Below are positions 7,863-15,498 of a stretch of 64,000 nt of DNA, piece by piece. This DNA comes from Arhodomonas sp052060015. Lineage in GTDB: Bacteria; Pseudomonadota; Gammaproteobacteria; Nitrococcales; Nitrococcaceae. The translations under genes were made by a program, and so were the position numbers. The notes under the pieces were generated by a model. That model had not been told where the DNA came from and did not search any database. It saw nothing but the letters and a program-made list of their open reading frames with translations. The stretch is taken from NCBI RefSeq assembly GCF_052060015.1, contig NZ_JBPODZ010000001.1, positions 186,001 to 250,000 on the forward strand, written 5' to 3'. Every line of letters begins with the position of its first letter. Positions within the stretch are counted from its first letter, which is position 1.

Positions 7863-10541
7863 GTGGCATGGAACCGGGCCCCGGACGACGAAGAGGCCGC
7901 GCGCCCGGACGGGGAGGGACCCTGGCATCGCCGCTCGGTGGAGGCCGTCCTCGCCGCGCTGTCGGTTGCGCCGGCCCAGGGGCTCAGCGAGGGGGAGGTC
8001 GGTGAGCGGCTCCGCCGTCACGGCCCCAACCGACTGCGCGAGGCGCCCCGGCGCGGCCCCTGGCGGGTGTTCCTCGATCAGTTCCGCAACCTGCTGATTT
8101 TGATGCTGGCGGTGGCCGCCGTGGTGGCGGCTTCGGTGGGCCATTTCACCGACGCGGCGGTGATCCTGGTGGTGGTGGTGATCAACGCCATCCTCGGCTT
8201 CCGCCAGGAATACCAGGCGGAGCGGGCCATGGCCGCCCTGCAGGGGATGCTCGCGCCGCGGGCGGAGGTCTTGCGCGGCGGCGAGCGCCGGGCGGTGGCC
8301 GCGGAGTCCCTGGTTCCGGGGGACATTGTCCGGGTGCAGGCCGGCGACCGCATCCCGGCAGACGGGCGCTTCATCGCCGCCCACGGGGTGCAGGTGGACG
8401 AGTCCGCGCTCACCGGGGAGTCCACGCCGGTGGACAAGCAGATCGAGCCGGTGGACGGCGAGGAGGTGCCCCTGGCCGAGCGGGCCAGCATGGGGTACTC
8501 GAATACGGTCATGACCCGGGGACGTGGCGAGCTGGTGATCACCGCCACCGGCATGGCCACGGAGACCGGACGCATCGCCGGCTTGCTGGCCGCCAGCGAG
8601 GCGGAACCCACCCCGCTGCAGGTGCAGCTCGGGGCCTTGGCGCGGCGATTGGCCGCGGTGGCTGTGGCGGTGGTTGCGCTGATCTTTGTCGCCGGCCTGC
8701 TCCGCGGCCAGCCCCTGGTGGAGCTGGTGCTCACCTCGGTGGCCCTGGCGGTGGCCGCCATTCCCGAGGGCCTGCCGGCGGTGGTCACACTGACCCTGGC
8801 GTTGGGGATGCGCCGCATGGCCCGGCGCCACGCCATCGTCAAGCGGCTGGCGGCGGTGGAGACCCTGGGCAGCACCTCGGTGATCTGCTCGGACAAGACC
8901 GGGACCCTGACCCTCAATCAGATGACCGTGCAGCGGGTCTATAGCGGTGGCCGGCGCTTCTCGGTCAGCGGCGAGGGGTATGCCCTCGATGGGGACATCC
9001 GCGCCGACGACGGCGGCGCGCCGGTTTCCGAGCGACTGCTGGAGGCGGTGGCCCTGTGCAACGACAGCCGCCTGGACGACGGCCGGGTGATCGGCGACCC
9101 CACCGAGGGCGGGTTGCTGGTGCTGGCCGCCAAGGGGCGGGTTCGCCGGGAGGCGCTGGAGTCACGGTTGCCCCGGCTCAACGAGTTGCCCTTCGATTCC
9201 GGGCGCAAGCTCATGGCCACCTTCCACCAGGACGGCGAGGGCGTGCGGGTGGTGGTCAAGGGCGCACCGGAGGCGGTGCTCGGCCATTGCCATCTCGCCC
9301 CCGGGGAGCGGGAGCGGCTGGCGGAGGAGGGCGAGGCCATGGCCCGGGATGGCCTGCGGGTCCTGGCGGTGGCTGAGCGTAGGCTACCCGCTGAAGGATA
9401 TGACGAGGGCGCCGACCCCGCCGGGTACCTGAAGGGCCTCGAGGTGCTTGGTCTGGTGGGCATGCTCGACCCACCGCGGCGGGAGGCCCGGGACGCGGTT
9501 GCCCGTTGCCGGCGCGCCGGCGTGGGGGTGCGGATGATCACCGGCGACCATGCGGTCACCGCCACCGCCATTGCCCGGCGCCTCGGCATCGAGGGGGAAA
9601 CGGTCAGCGGCGCCGAGCTCGACCGGATGGACGATGACACCCTCGCCGCACGCATCCGGGAGATCGCGGTCTTCGCACGGGTGGCGCCGGAGCACAAGGT
9701 GCGCATCGTCGCGGCGCTGAAGGCCGGCGGCGAGGTGGTGGCGATGACCGGGGATGGCGTCAATGATGCCCCGGCCCTGCGCGGGGCCGATATCGGCGTG
9801 GCCATGGGCCGCGCGGGCACCGATGTCACCCGGGAGGCGGCGGCCATGGTACTGACCGATGACAACTTCGCCACCATCGTCCGCGCGGTGGAGGAGGGGC
9901 GCACCATCTACGACAATATCCTGAAGTTCGTGCGCTTCCAGCTCTCCACCAATATCGGTGCCATCCTGACCGTGGCCATGGCCCCCCTGCTCGGTCTGCC
10001 GCTGCCGTTCAACGCGGTGCAGATCCTCTGGGTGAACATCATCATGGACGGGCCCCCGGCGATGGCCCTGGGGGTGGACGCGCCGCGTCCGGGGATCATG
10101 GAAGAGCCGCCCAGGGACCCGCGGGAGCGTATCCTCACCCTGCGCCGACTCGGATTGCTGCTGTTCTACGGCAGCATCATGACCGTCGGTACCCTGGGCA
10201 TCCTGCACGCGCACCACGGCGTGCTGCCCGAGGCGCAGGCGCTGACCCTGGCGTTTACTACCTTCGTGCTGTTCCAGCTGTTCAACGCCGTGAACGCACG
10301 CGCCGGCACCGGTATCGGCACGGCGTTCTCGCGGTATCTGGTCACCAACATACGGCTCTGGGGGGCGCTGGCCGGGGTGTTGGCGCTGCAGCTGATCGTG
10401 GTGCAGTGGCCGCCGGCGCAGGCGGTGTTCGGCACCACGGCGCTCAGCGCCGGTCAGTGGGGACTGGCCGGCGCGGTGGCGGCCACGGTGTTGCTCCTCG
10501 AGGAGCTGCGCAAGCTGGTGCTGCGGCGCCGCCGCGGCTGA
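7863..10541 (+). CDS. P-type cation ATPase, Ca2+/Mn2+ type (P2A, PMR1/SPCA-like)
   Basis: 892 residues. Actuator motif T-G-E-S is at about 184-187, the M4 ion-site motif P-E-G-L-P at 301-305, and the phosphorylation site D-K-T-G-T-L-T at 344-350. The T-G-D-G-V-N-D-A-P hinge follows, with about ten membrane helices in the P2A order. The M6 segment reads W-V-N-I-I-M-D-G-P-P-A, like the secretory-pathway Ca/Mn pumps (N and D kept, M where SERCA has T). That points to one-ion Ca2+ or Mn2+ export rather than Na/K transport. The start is GTG at 7863 with GGGAG 7 nt upstream. No metal regulator is adjacent. Confidence 0.9.
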   Translation: MAWNRAPDDEEAARPDGEGPWHRRSVEAVLAALSVAPAQGLSEGEVGERLRRHGPNRLREAPRRGPWRVFLDQFRNLLILMLAVAAVVAASVGHFTDAAVILVVVVINAILGFRQEYQAERAMAALQGMLAPRAEVLRGGERRAVAAESLVPGDIVRVQAGDRIPADGRFIAAHGVQVDESALTGESTPVDKQIEPVDGEEVPLAERASMGYSNTVMTRGRGELVITATGMATETGRIAGLLAASEAEPTPLQVQLGALARRLAAVAVAVVALIFVAGLLRGQPLVELVLTSVALAVAAIPEGLPAVVTLTLALGMRRMARRHAIVKRLAAVETLGSTSVICSDKTGTLTLNQMTVQRVYSGGRRFSVSGEGYALDGDIRADDGGAPVSERLLEAVALCNDSRLDDGRVIGDPTEGGLLVLAAKGRVRREALESRLPRLNELPFDSGRKLMATFHQDGEGVRVVVKGAPEAVLGHCHLAPGERERLAEEGEAMARDGLRVLAVAERRLPAEGYDEGADPAGYLKGLEVLGLVGMLDPPRREARDAVARCRRAGVGVRMITGDHAVTATAIARRLGIEGETVSGAELDRMDDDTLAARIREIAVFARVAPEHKVRIVAALKAGGEVVAMTGDGVNDAPALRGADIGVAMGRAGTDVTREAAAMVLTDDNFATIVRAVEEGRTIYDNILKFVRFQLSTNIGAILTVAMAPLLGLPLPFNAVQILWVNIIMDGPPAMALGVDAPRPGIMEEPPRDPRERILTLRRLGLLLFYGSIMTVGTLGILHAHHGVLPEAQALTLAFTTFVLFQLFNAVNARAGTGIGTAFSRYLVTNIRLWGALAGVLALQLIVVQWPPAQAVFGTTALSAGQWGLAGAVAATVLLLEELRKLVLRRRRG

Positions 10542-10603
10542 CGCTGGCGCCATGTTATCGTCATAGATCGTGCTGATCATCCATGCCGGACGGAGACAGG
10601 GAT

Positions 10604-10990
10604 ATGGTGGATACCGTGGAAGTGGACGGCGGAGTGCTGGAGCAATGGGGTCCCGAAGAGCTCCATGAGGCGTTTCGCAAGGGGGAGGCGGCGATCATCG
10701 ACGTGCGCACGCCACAGGAGTTCGCCTTCGAGCACATCCGCGGCGCGTTGCTGGATCCGCTCGCGAGTTTCGAGCCCTCCGCCCTGCCCAGCCAGGAGGG
10801 CAAACGGTTGGTGTTTCACTGCGGCTCGGGAGTCCGTTCGCGGCGGGTGGCGGAGGCCTGCCTCGCCGCCGGTTTCGGGCGCGTGGCCCACCTGGAGGGC
10901 GGATTCGCGGCTTGGAAGCAGGCGGGGCTGCCGTACGTGGCCATCGATCCCGCCAGCGGCGGTCAGCGGATGGTTGGCGGCGAGGCCTGA
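10604..10990 (+). CDS. Rhodanese-domain sulfurtransferase
   Basis: About 128 residues, a single rhodanese domain. It has I-I-D-V-R-T-P-Q-E-F near residue 32 and the active loop C-G-S-G-V-R-S, whose cysteine accepts a persulfide. L-E-G-G-F-A-A-W lies near the end. No signal peptide is seen, so it is cytoplasmic. ATG 10604 is preferred over ATG 10583 because GGAG/AGGG lies between them. The thiI gene in this window lacks a rhodanese domain, so a free rhodanese could supply sulfur to it. That is only a suggestion, since the genes are far apart. Confidence 0.9.
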   Translation: MVDTVEVDGGVLEQWGPEELHEAFRKGEAAIIDVRTPQEFAFEHIRGALLDPLASFEPSALPSQEGKRLVFHCGSGVRSRRVAEACLAAGFGRVAHLEGGFAAWKQAGLPYVAIDPASGGQRMVGGEA

Positions 10991-11052
10991 GCACCAGGAC
11001 GGTTGAATGGCGGCCTGGTCGCCCGCCGGGTTTCGCCCGAAACGGCGCAACG

Positions 11053-11082
11053 AAAAAGGCCCGGGATGTCGCATCCCGGGCC
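11053..11082 (-). terminator. Rho-independent terminator of tRNA-Val
   Basis: On the minus strand an 11-bp perfect stem (GGCCCGGGATG, loop CGA, CATCCCGGGCC) is followed by TTTTT. It begins 12 bp after the tRNA 3' end. Confidence 0.92.
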
Positions 11083-11094
11083 CTGGTGTCGTTC

Positions 11095-11169
11095 TGGTGG
11101 GCGGTGCTGGGTTCGAACCAGCGACCCCTGCCGTGTGAAGGCAGTGCTCTCCCGCTGAGCTAACCGCCC
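11095..11169 (-). tRNA. tRNA-Val (anticodon CAC)
   Basis: 75 nt with encoded CCA. The acceptor stem is GGGCGGT / ACCGCCC. The D-loop carries A-G-C-T-C-A-G-C-G-G-G. The anticodon stem CTGCC/GGCAG encloses the loop TTCACAC, giving anticodon CAC, which reads GUG. The T-loop is GGTTCGAACC. A plain cloverleaf with no oddities. Confidence 0.95.
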
Positions 11170-11183
11170 AGACAACGCGGGGA

Positions 11184-11212
11184 ATGGTACTGCCGCCGGC
11201 GGAACTCGTCAA
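11184..11212 (-). promoter_or_regulatory. Sigma70 promoter of tRNA-Val
   Basis: Minus-strand -35 TTGACG (11207-11212), 17-bp spacer, -10 TACCAT (11184-11189). The start would fall a few bases before the tRNA 5' end at 11169. The discriminator is GC-rich, as in stringently controlled stable-RNA promoters. Confidence 0.75.
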
Positions 11213-11231
11213 CGGCTCAGGGGCTGGCAGC

Positions 11232-11260
11232 TTCGCCTGCGGCGGGCGAATTGCTACCAT
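11232..11260 (+). promoter_or_regulatory. Possible gltX promoter
   Basis: TTCGCC (11232-11237), 17-bp spacer, TACCAT (11255-11260), about 40 bp before the gltX ATG. The -35 match is weak. Confidence 0.4.
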
Positions 11261-11300
11261 ACCGCCCTTTCATCCGCGATCCACGCTCGGTAAGAGGCCC

Positions 11301-12731
11301 ATGACCGTCAAGACCCGCTTCGCCCCCAGCCCCACCGGCTATCTCCACATCGGCGGCGCGCGTACGGCGCTGTTTTCCTGGCTGTATGCCCGCCGTCACG
11401 GTGGCCACTTTGTGCTGCGCATCGAGGACACCGACCGCGAGCGCTCCACGCCGGAGGCGATCAACGCCATCCTCGAGGGCATGGCCTGGCTGGGGCTGGA
11501 CTATGACGAGGGCCCGTTCTACCAGACCGAACGCTTTGACCGCTACGCGGAGGTCATTGACCGGCTCCTGGAGCAGGGCAAGGCGTACCGCTGCTACTGC
11601 TCGAAGGAGCGCCTCGAGGCGCTGCGCGAGCAGCAGATGGCGCGCAAGGAGAAGCCCCGCTATGACGGGCGCTGTCGGGAGCTGCACGGGCCGCCGGCGG
11701 ACGCCACGGATCGCCCCGTCATCCGTTTTCGAAGCCCGTTGGAGGGCGAGACGGTGGTCAACGACCGGGTCAAGGGGCGGATCGTGTTCCACAACCGGGA
11801 GCTCGATGACCTCATCATCGCCCGTGCCGACGGCTCGCCCACCTATAACTTCGTAGTGGTCGTGGACGACATGGACATGGGCATCACCCACATCATCCGC
11901 GGCGACGACCACGTCAATAACACCGCGCGCCAGGTCAACATCCTCGAGGCCCTGGGGGTGAAGCCGCCGGCCTACGCCCACGTGCCGATGATCCTGGACG
12001 AGGATGGCAAGAAGCTGTCCAAGCGTACCGGCGCGGCCAGCGTGATGGACTACCGTGACCAGGGCTATCTCCCGGAGGCGGTGCTCAACTATTTGGTGCG
12101 CCTGGGCTGGTCCCACGGGGATCAGGAGATCTTCTCCCTGGAGGAGCTCATCCAGCTCTTCGATATCGACGACATCAACCACTCCGCCTCGAGCCTGAAC
12201 GGTTCCAAGTTGCAGTGGCTGAACCAGCACTATATGCGGAGCAGTGAGCCGGCACACGTGGCCCGGCATCTCGCCTGGCACCTCGGCGAGTTGGGGGTGG
12301 ACCCGGCCGACGGCCCGCCGCTGGAGGCCATCGTGGCCGCCCAGGCGGAGCGGACCAAGACCCTGCGGGAGATGGCCGAGAACAGCCTGTTCTTCTACCG
12401 CGAGCCGGCGGACTACGACGAAAAGGCGGCGCGCAAGAACCTCAAGGCCGGGGCGGCCCCGGTGCTGGCGGCCCTGCGTGAGCGCCTCGCCGCGCTGGAG
12501 GCCTGGGAGGCGGAGCCGATTCACGCGGCGGTGAATGCCGTGGCGGAGGAGCAGGGGCTGAAGCTCGGCAAGGTCGCGCAGCCGTTGCGCGTTGCGGTCT
12601 CCGGTGGTCCCGTCTCGCCGCCTATCGACCAGACCCTGGCGCTGCTCGGCCGGGAGGCGAGCCTGGGCCGGATCGAGGCCGCGCAGCGGTGGATCGACGA
12701 GAATGTCGTGGAGGCGTCGGGAGAGGGTTGA
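11301..12731 (+). CDS. gltX: Glutamyl-tRNA synthetase
   Basis: 476 residues, normal length for the class Ic enzyme that charges tRNA-Glu with glutamate. The HIGH-type motif H-I-G-G is at residues 16-19, within R-F-A-P-S-P-T-G-Y-L. The K-L-S-K-R ATP-binding loop is in the middle, followed by T-G-A-A-S-V. The C-terminal helical anticodon-binding domain is complete. Start ATG 11301 is set by the conserved N-terminus and by AAGAGG just upstream; the frame extends further 5' but is not coding. The tRNA-Ala promoter overlaps its stop codon. Confidence 0.97.
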   Translation: MTVKTRFAPSPTGYLHIGGARTALFSWLYARRHGGHFVLRIEDTDRERSTPEAINAILEGMAWLGLDYDEGPFYQTERFDRYAEVIDRLLEQGKAYRCYCSKERLEALREQQMARKEKPRYDGRCRELHGPPADATDRPVIRFRSPLEGETVVNDRVKGRIVFHNRELDDLIIARADGSPTYNFVVVVDDMDMGITHIIRGDDHVNNTARQVNILEALGVKPPAYAHVPMILDEDGKKLSKRTGAASVMDYRDQGYLPEAVLNYLVRLGWSHGDQEIFSLEELIQLFDIDDINHSASSLNGSKLQWLNQHYMRSSEPAHVARHLAWHLGELGVDPADGPPLEAIVAAQAERTKTLREMAENSLFFYREPADYDEKAARKNLKAGAAPVLAALRERLAALEAWEAEPIHAAVNAVAEEQGLKLGKVAQPLRVAVSGGPVSPPIDQTLALLGREASLGRIEAAQRWIDENVVEASGEG

Positions 12732-12756
12732 CGGCCGTCGGCGGGCTCTTTAGGAT
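12728..12756 (+). promoter_or_regulatory. Sigma70 promoter of tRNA-Ala, overlapping the gltX stop codon
   Basis: -35 TTGACG at 12728-12733 includes the gltX TGA (12729-12731). A 17-bp spacer follows, then -10 TAGGAT at 12751-12756. Predicted start near 12763, ten bases before the tRNA. The same -10 hexamer and spacing occur at the tRNA-Glu promoter. Confidence 0.75.
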
Positions 12757-12772
12757 ACGCACCTCATCGCAA

Positions 12773-12848
12773 GGGGCCATAGCTCAGCCGGGAGAGCGCC
12801 TGCATGGCATGCAGGAGGTCGGCGGTTCGATCCCGCCTGGCTCCACCA
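12773..12848 (+). tRNA. tRNA-Ala (anticodon GGC)
   Basis: 76 nt including CCA. The acceptor stem GGGGCCA / TGGCTCC has one G-U pair. The anticodon stem CCTGC/GCAGG encloses ATGGCAT, giving GGC. T-loop GGTTCGATCC. Confidence 0.95.
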
Positions 12849-12854
12849 ACACCG

Positions 12855-12884
12855 AAAGGGCGCCTCACAAGGGCGCCCTTTTTT
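12855..12884 (+). terminator. Rho-independent terminator of tRNA-Ala
   Basis: Stem GGGCGCC (12858-12864) with GGCGCCC (12872-12878), extended by two A-T pairs, then TTTTTT. It starts within 10 bp of the tRNA end. Confidence 0.92.
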
Positions 12885-12926
12885 CGTGGCGATCCCGGGC
12901 CCGGAAAGGAACGTGGGCCAGCGTGG

Positions 12927-14438
12927 TCACTCGCCGCGGATCGAGCCGAATCGGCGGGCGTAGACGTCCCCCGGCGCAAAGCCCTTGGGGAGGTTTCGCA
13001 TGGCCTCCGCGCGGGACGCGAACTCGCCGAACAGCACCAGGTGCCAGATCCCGTCGTCTCCATCCACCGTCACCACGCGAACGCGGTCGCGCACGCCGGG
13101 GTGGGCGTCTATGAAACGCCTGGTCGTGTCCTGCTGGCGCCCCGCGATCATCTGCACCGTATAGTGCCCGGCCGTCCGTGTCGCCAGCCATTGCCGATCA
13201 CTAACCCCGGCCTCCGGGTCCCCGTCGCCATGGGGGGATCCGCCGGCGGGCGTTTCATCGGCCCCGGTGGCGGGGTCCGCGGCGTTGGTTGCGTTGGCCC
13301 CTGGGTCCCTGGTTGCCGCAAGATCGGGCCCTGTCCGTTCCGCCGGTCCTTCGTCGGCATGGACGGCTGGTTCGTCGCTGCTCTGCGGTGCGCCGACCGG
13401 CACCGTCTCCGGTATGTCCGCTTCGCCGGCCACGGCCCCAGCCGTGTCATCCAGTTCCGTTTGCCCGTCCGATTGTGCGCCTTCCACGACGATATCACCC
13501 GCCTCCGGCGGGGCCGCCGAGGTGTGCCCCTCGGTGGAGGCCTGGGCATTGTCATCGCCTCGTGCTGTAGGTCCGGCCGGGGTTGGCGCGCCAGCAGTGC
13601 GGAGCGGTTGGGGGAGCGTCGGTATGGTGGCGGTCGCGAACACGGACGCGGCGGCGATTTCCGGCGGCAGCGACACCGCGGGCCGGTCGGTCCGTGAACG
13701 GGTGACATCCCTGTCTGCACTCGCGGCGCCCGCCGCGGCGCCGGCGGGTTCCGGGTCGGTGGCCCGAGCCTCGGTGGCGGTGGGGTCGGAATCGGGGTTC
13801 CAGGGCGAGCCGATCCAGGGCAGTGCGAGGATTCCCCCCACGGCGGCCAGTGCGGGCACGGCCAGCCAGACGGCGGTCCCCGCCCATCGGCGTCGCCGAG
13901 GCGGCTGCTCGGCGGTGGGAATAAGGGTGACCCGCTGGATCTGCTCGGTGGCACGCCCGGCTTCCTGGGCGATCCCCGCCAGGTAGTGGGCCTCGGCCTC
14001 CGGGCAGATCAGGGCCACCGGCATGGTGGCGTCGCGCTGACTGACCTGCCGGCTCAGGTCGATGAGTTCCTTGAGCAGTGCCGGCGGCAAACCATGGGCG
14101 TCCTCGATGATCACCGCGAGTCCCAGCCGCCGGGCCTGTAGCCGGCCGGCGAGCTGCTCGGCGACTGCCGCCGTGCCCGGCTCCGTCCCTTCGTCCAGCA
14201 GGAGCCGTTCGGCGAGGCGATCGCGGTTGTGCGCAGTGGCCGCGTCAATGATAGCCCCCGCGATCTCCGCGCTGCCGGCAAGGGCGAGAGCGAGGTGTCG
14301 CGCTACTGCCGCCGCGGTCAATCCGCCGTCGGCGGTGATGATCACGACATTGCTGGTGCACCGGAGCAGGTACCCGGCCAGATCCAGGCGGGCGGCCACC
14401 TCACTGTTCTCCGTGAGCAGCTCCTCGGGGTCGTGCAT
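12927..14438 (-). CDS. DamX-like inner-membrane protein with C-terminal SPOR domain
   Basis: 503 residues from ATG 14438, chosen because AAAGGGAACAACC precedes it and the upstream frame is not conserved-looking. The N-terminal ~190 residues resemble a degenerate AAA/ExeA-like ATPase fold (V-V-I-I-T-A-D-G-G-L, then V-I-I-E-D-A-H-G-L-P as a Walker-B-like strand) but have no proper Walker A. One transmembrane helix follows (W-A-G-T-A-V-W-L-A-V-P to W-I-G). Next come about 210 low-complexity acidic, Ala/Pro/Thr-rich residues. The last ~75 residues form a SPOR domain (H-Y-T-V-Q-M-I-A-G to Y-A-R-R-F-G). SPOR domains bind denuded peptidoglycan at the division septum; DamX is a cell-division protein. 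Confidence 0.8.
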   Translation of the reverse strand: MHDPEELLTENSEVAARLDLAGYLLRCTSNVVIITADGGLTAAAVARHLALALAGSAEIAGAIIDAATAHNRDRLAERLLLDEGTEPGTAAVAEQLAGRLQARRLGLAVIIEDAHGLPPALLKELIDLSRQVSQRDATMPVALICPEAEAHYLAGIAQEAGRATEQIQRVTLIPTAEQPPRRRRWAGTAVWLAVPALAAVGGILALPWIGSPWNPDSDPTATEARATDPEPAGAAAGAASADRDVTRSRTDRPAVSLPPEIAAASVFATATIPTLPQPLRTAGAPTPAGPTARGDDNAQASTEGHTSAAPPEAGDIVVEGAQSDGQTELDDTAGAVAGEADIPETVPVGAPQSSDEPAVHADEGPAERTGPDLAATRDPGANATNAADPATGADETPAGGSPHGDGDPEAGVSDRQWLATRTAGHYTVQMIAGRQQDTTRRFIDAHPGVRDRVRVVTVDGDDGIWHLVLFGEFASRAEAMRNLPKGFAPGDVYARRFGSIRGE

Positions 14439-14526
14439 GGTTGTTCCCTTTACCCGTGCGCCGCGCCGGAGTGTACCAGGCCACTGGGCCCGCTCATGGG
14501 GCGCAGGCCACAAAGTTTGGCCTAGC

Positions 14527-14555
14527 TTGACAGCTATGGGAGCCGCGCTTAGGAT
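14527..14555 (+). promoter_or_regulatory. Sigma70 promoter of tRNA-Glu
   Basis: Consensus -35 TTGACA (14527-14532), exact 17-bp spacer, -10 TAGGAT (14550-14555), then a GC-rich discriminator (GCGTGCG). The start falls about 15 bases before the tRNA. One of the best promoter matches in the window. Confidence 0.85.
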
Positions 14556-14576
14556 TGCGTGCGCTTTCACGGCAGC

Positions 14577-14653
14577 GTCCCCATCGTCTAGCCGGCCTAG
14601 GACACCACCCTTTCAAGGTGGCGACACGGGTTCGAATCCCGTTGGGGACGCCA
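14577..14653 (+). tRNA. tRNA-Glu (anticodon TTC)
   Basis: 77 nt including CCA. The acceptor stem is GTCCCCA / TGGGGAC with discriminator G. The anticodon stem CCACC/GGTGG encloses CTTTCAA, giving TTC. T-loop GGTTCGAATCC. It is a substrate of GltX encoded about 2 kb upstream. Confidence 0.96.
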
Positions 14654-14777
14654 TTTCCGCTCCATTCCCTGCCGTTGCCACACCCACTGCCAGTGCAGCC
14701 CCGACGGCGCCCGTCAGCGGGCCGCTTCCCTCCCGATTGGCCTGGCTCTGCCCCACGGTTAGGCTGGGTGCGTATGT

Positions 14778-14796
14778 ATCGAACCGGATGTTCGAT
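14778..14796. promoter_or_regulatory. Perfect inverted repeat upstream of tsdBA, possible operator
   Basis: ATCGAAC (14778-14784), 5-bp spacer, GTTCGAT (14790-14796), ending 38 bp before the tsdB start. The 7-bp arms are perfect and the 19-bp size suits a dimeric regulator. There is no T-run and the arms are not GC-rich, so it is not a terminator. No regulator gene is adjacent. Confidence 0.5.
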
Positions 14797-14834
14797 GATG
14801 ACGCGATCGCCGTGACACCAGCGGGGGAGTAGTG

Positions 14835-15485
14835 ATGATCAGGAAACGGATGGCTTGTGGGCTTGGCGTCCTACTGGGTGCGGGCTTGGCCGCGGGGCCG
14901 GCGGGTGCGCTCGAGGGCGACGCCGCGCGGGGCAAGGAGGCGGCGGCGACCTGCGTTGCCTGCCATCAGGCCGACGGCAGTGGCCGCAATGCGCCGGGCG
15001 GGGAGTCGTGGCCGCGCCTTGCCGGGCTTAGCGCCGAATATCTCGCCAAGCAGTTGCGGGATTTCCGCCAGGGCCGCCGGCAAAACGCCACTATGGAACC
15101 CTTTGCCAATATGCTCGACGACCGGCAGGTGGCCGACGTGGCGGCGTATTACAGCCAGCTTCCGGCCACCGAGGGCGGGGGCGGCGACGTCGGCGAGCCA
15201 CTGCGGGCGCGTGGCGAGCAGCTCGCGCGGCGCGGCGACTGGGACGCCTACATTGTCTCCTGCCAGAGCTGTCACGGGCCCCGAAATCAGGGCGCCAGCG
15301 GGACCTTCCCGGGGATTGCCGGACAGCACGCGGCCTATATTCGAAACCAGTTGCAGGCCTGGAAGGACGGTGAGCGCGACAATGATCCGCAGGACCTCAT
15401 GGGGGCGATCGCCCGGCGCATGAGCGACGAAGACATCCGCGCCGTGGCGGCCTGGTTGGCCGGACAGCCGCCGGCGGACGAGTGA
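14835..15485 (+). CDS. tsdB: Di-haem cytochrome c4-type, TsdB-like electron acceptor
   Basis: 216 residues with a signal peptide ending near A-G-A-L-E. Two class I cytochrome domains carry C-V-A-C-H (about residue 40) and C-Q-S-C-H (about residue 140), the c4 pattern. ATG 14835 is preferred to GTG 14832 because GGGGAG (14824-14829) is then 5 nt away. It ends 13 bp before the TsdA-like gene, so they form an operon. In tsdBA organisms TsdB takes electrons from thiosulfate oxidation and passes them to terminal oxidases. The symbol rests on context; by itself it is a cytochrome c4. Confidence 0.8.
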   Translation: MIRKRMACGLGVLLGAGLAAGPAGALEGDAARGKEAAATCVACHQADGSGRNAPGGESWPRLAGLSAEYLAKQLRDFRQGRRQNATMEPFANMLDDRQVADVAAYYSQLPATEGGGGDVGEPLRARGEQLARRGDWDAYIVSCQSCHGPRNQGASGTFPGIAGQHAAYIRNQLQAWKDGERDNDPQDLMGAIARRMSDEDIRAVAAWLAGQPPADE

Positions 15486-15498
15486 GAGGGGCGCAATC

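Noticed and set aside
14577..14653. Genomic-island attachment site at tRNA-Glu
   Set aside because: No integrase and no repeat of the tRNA 3' end found in the window; flanking genes are ordinary chromosomal ones.
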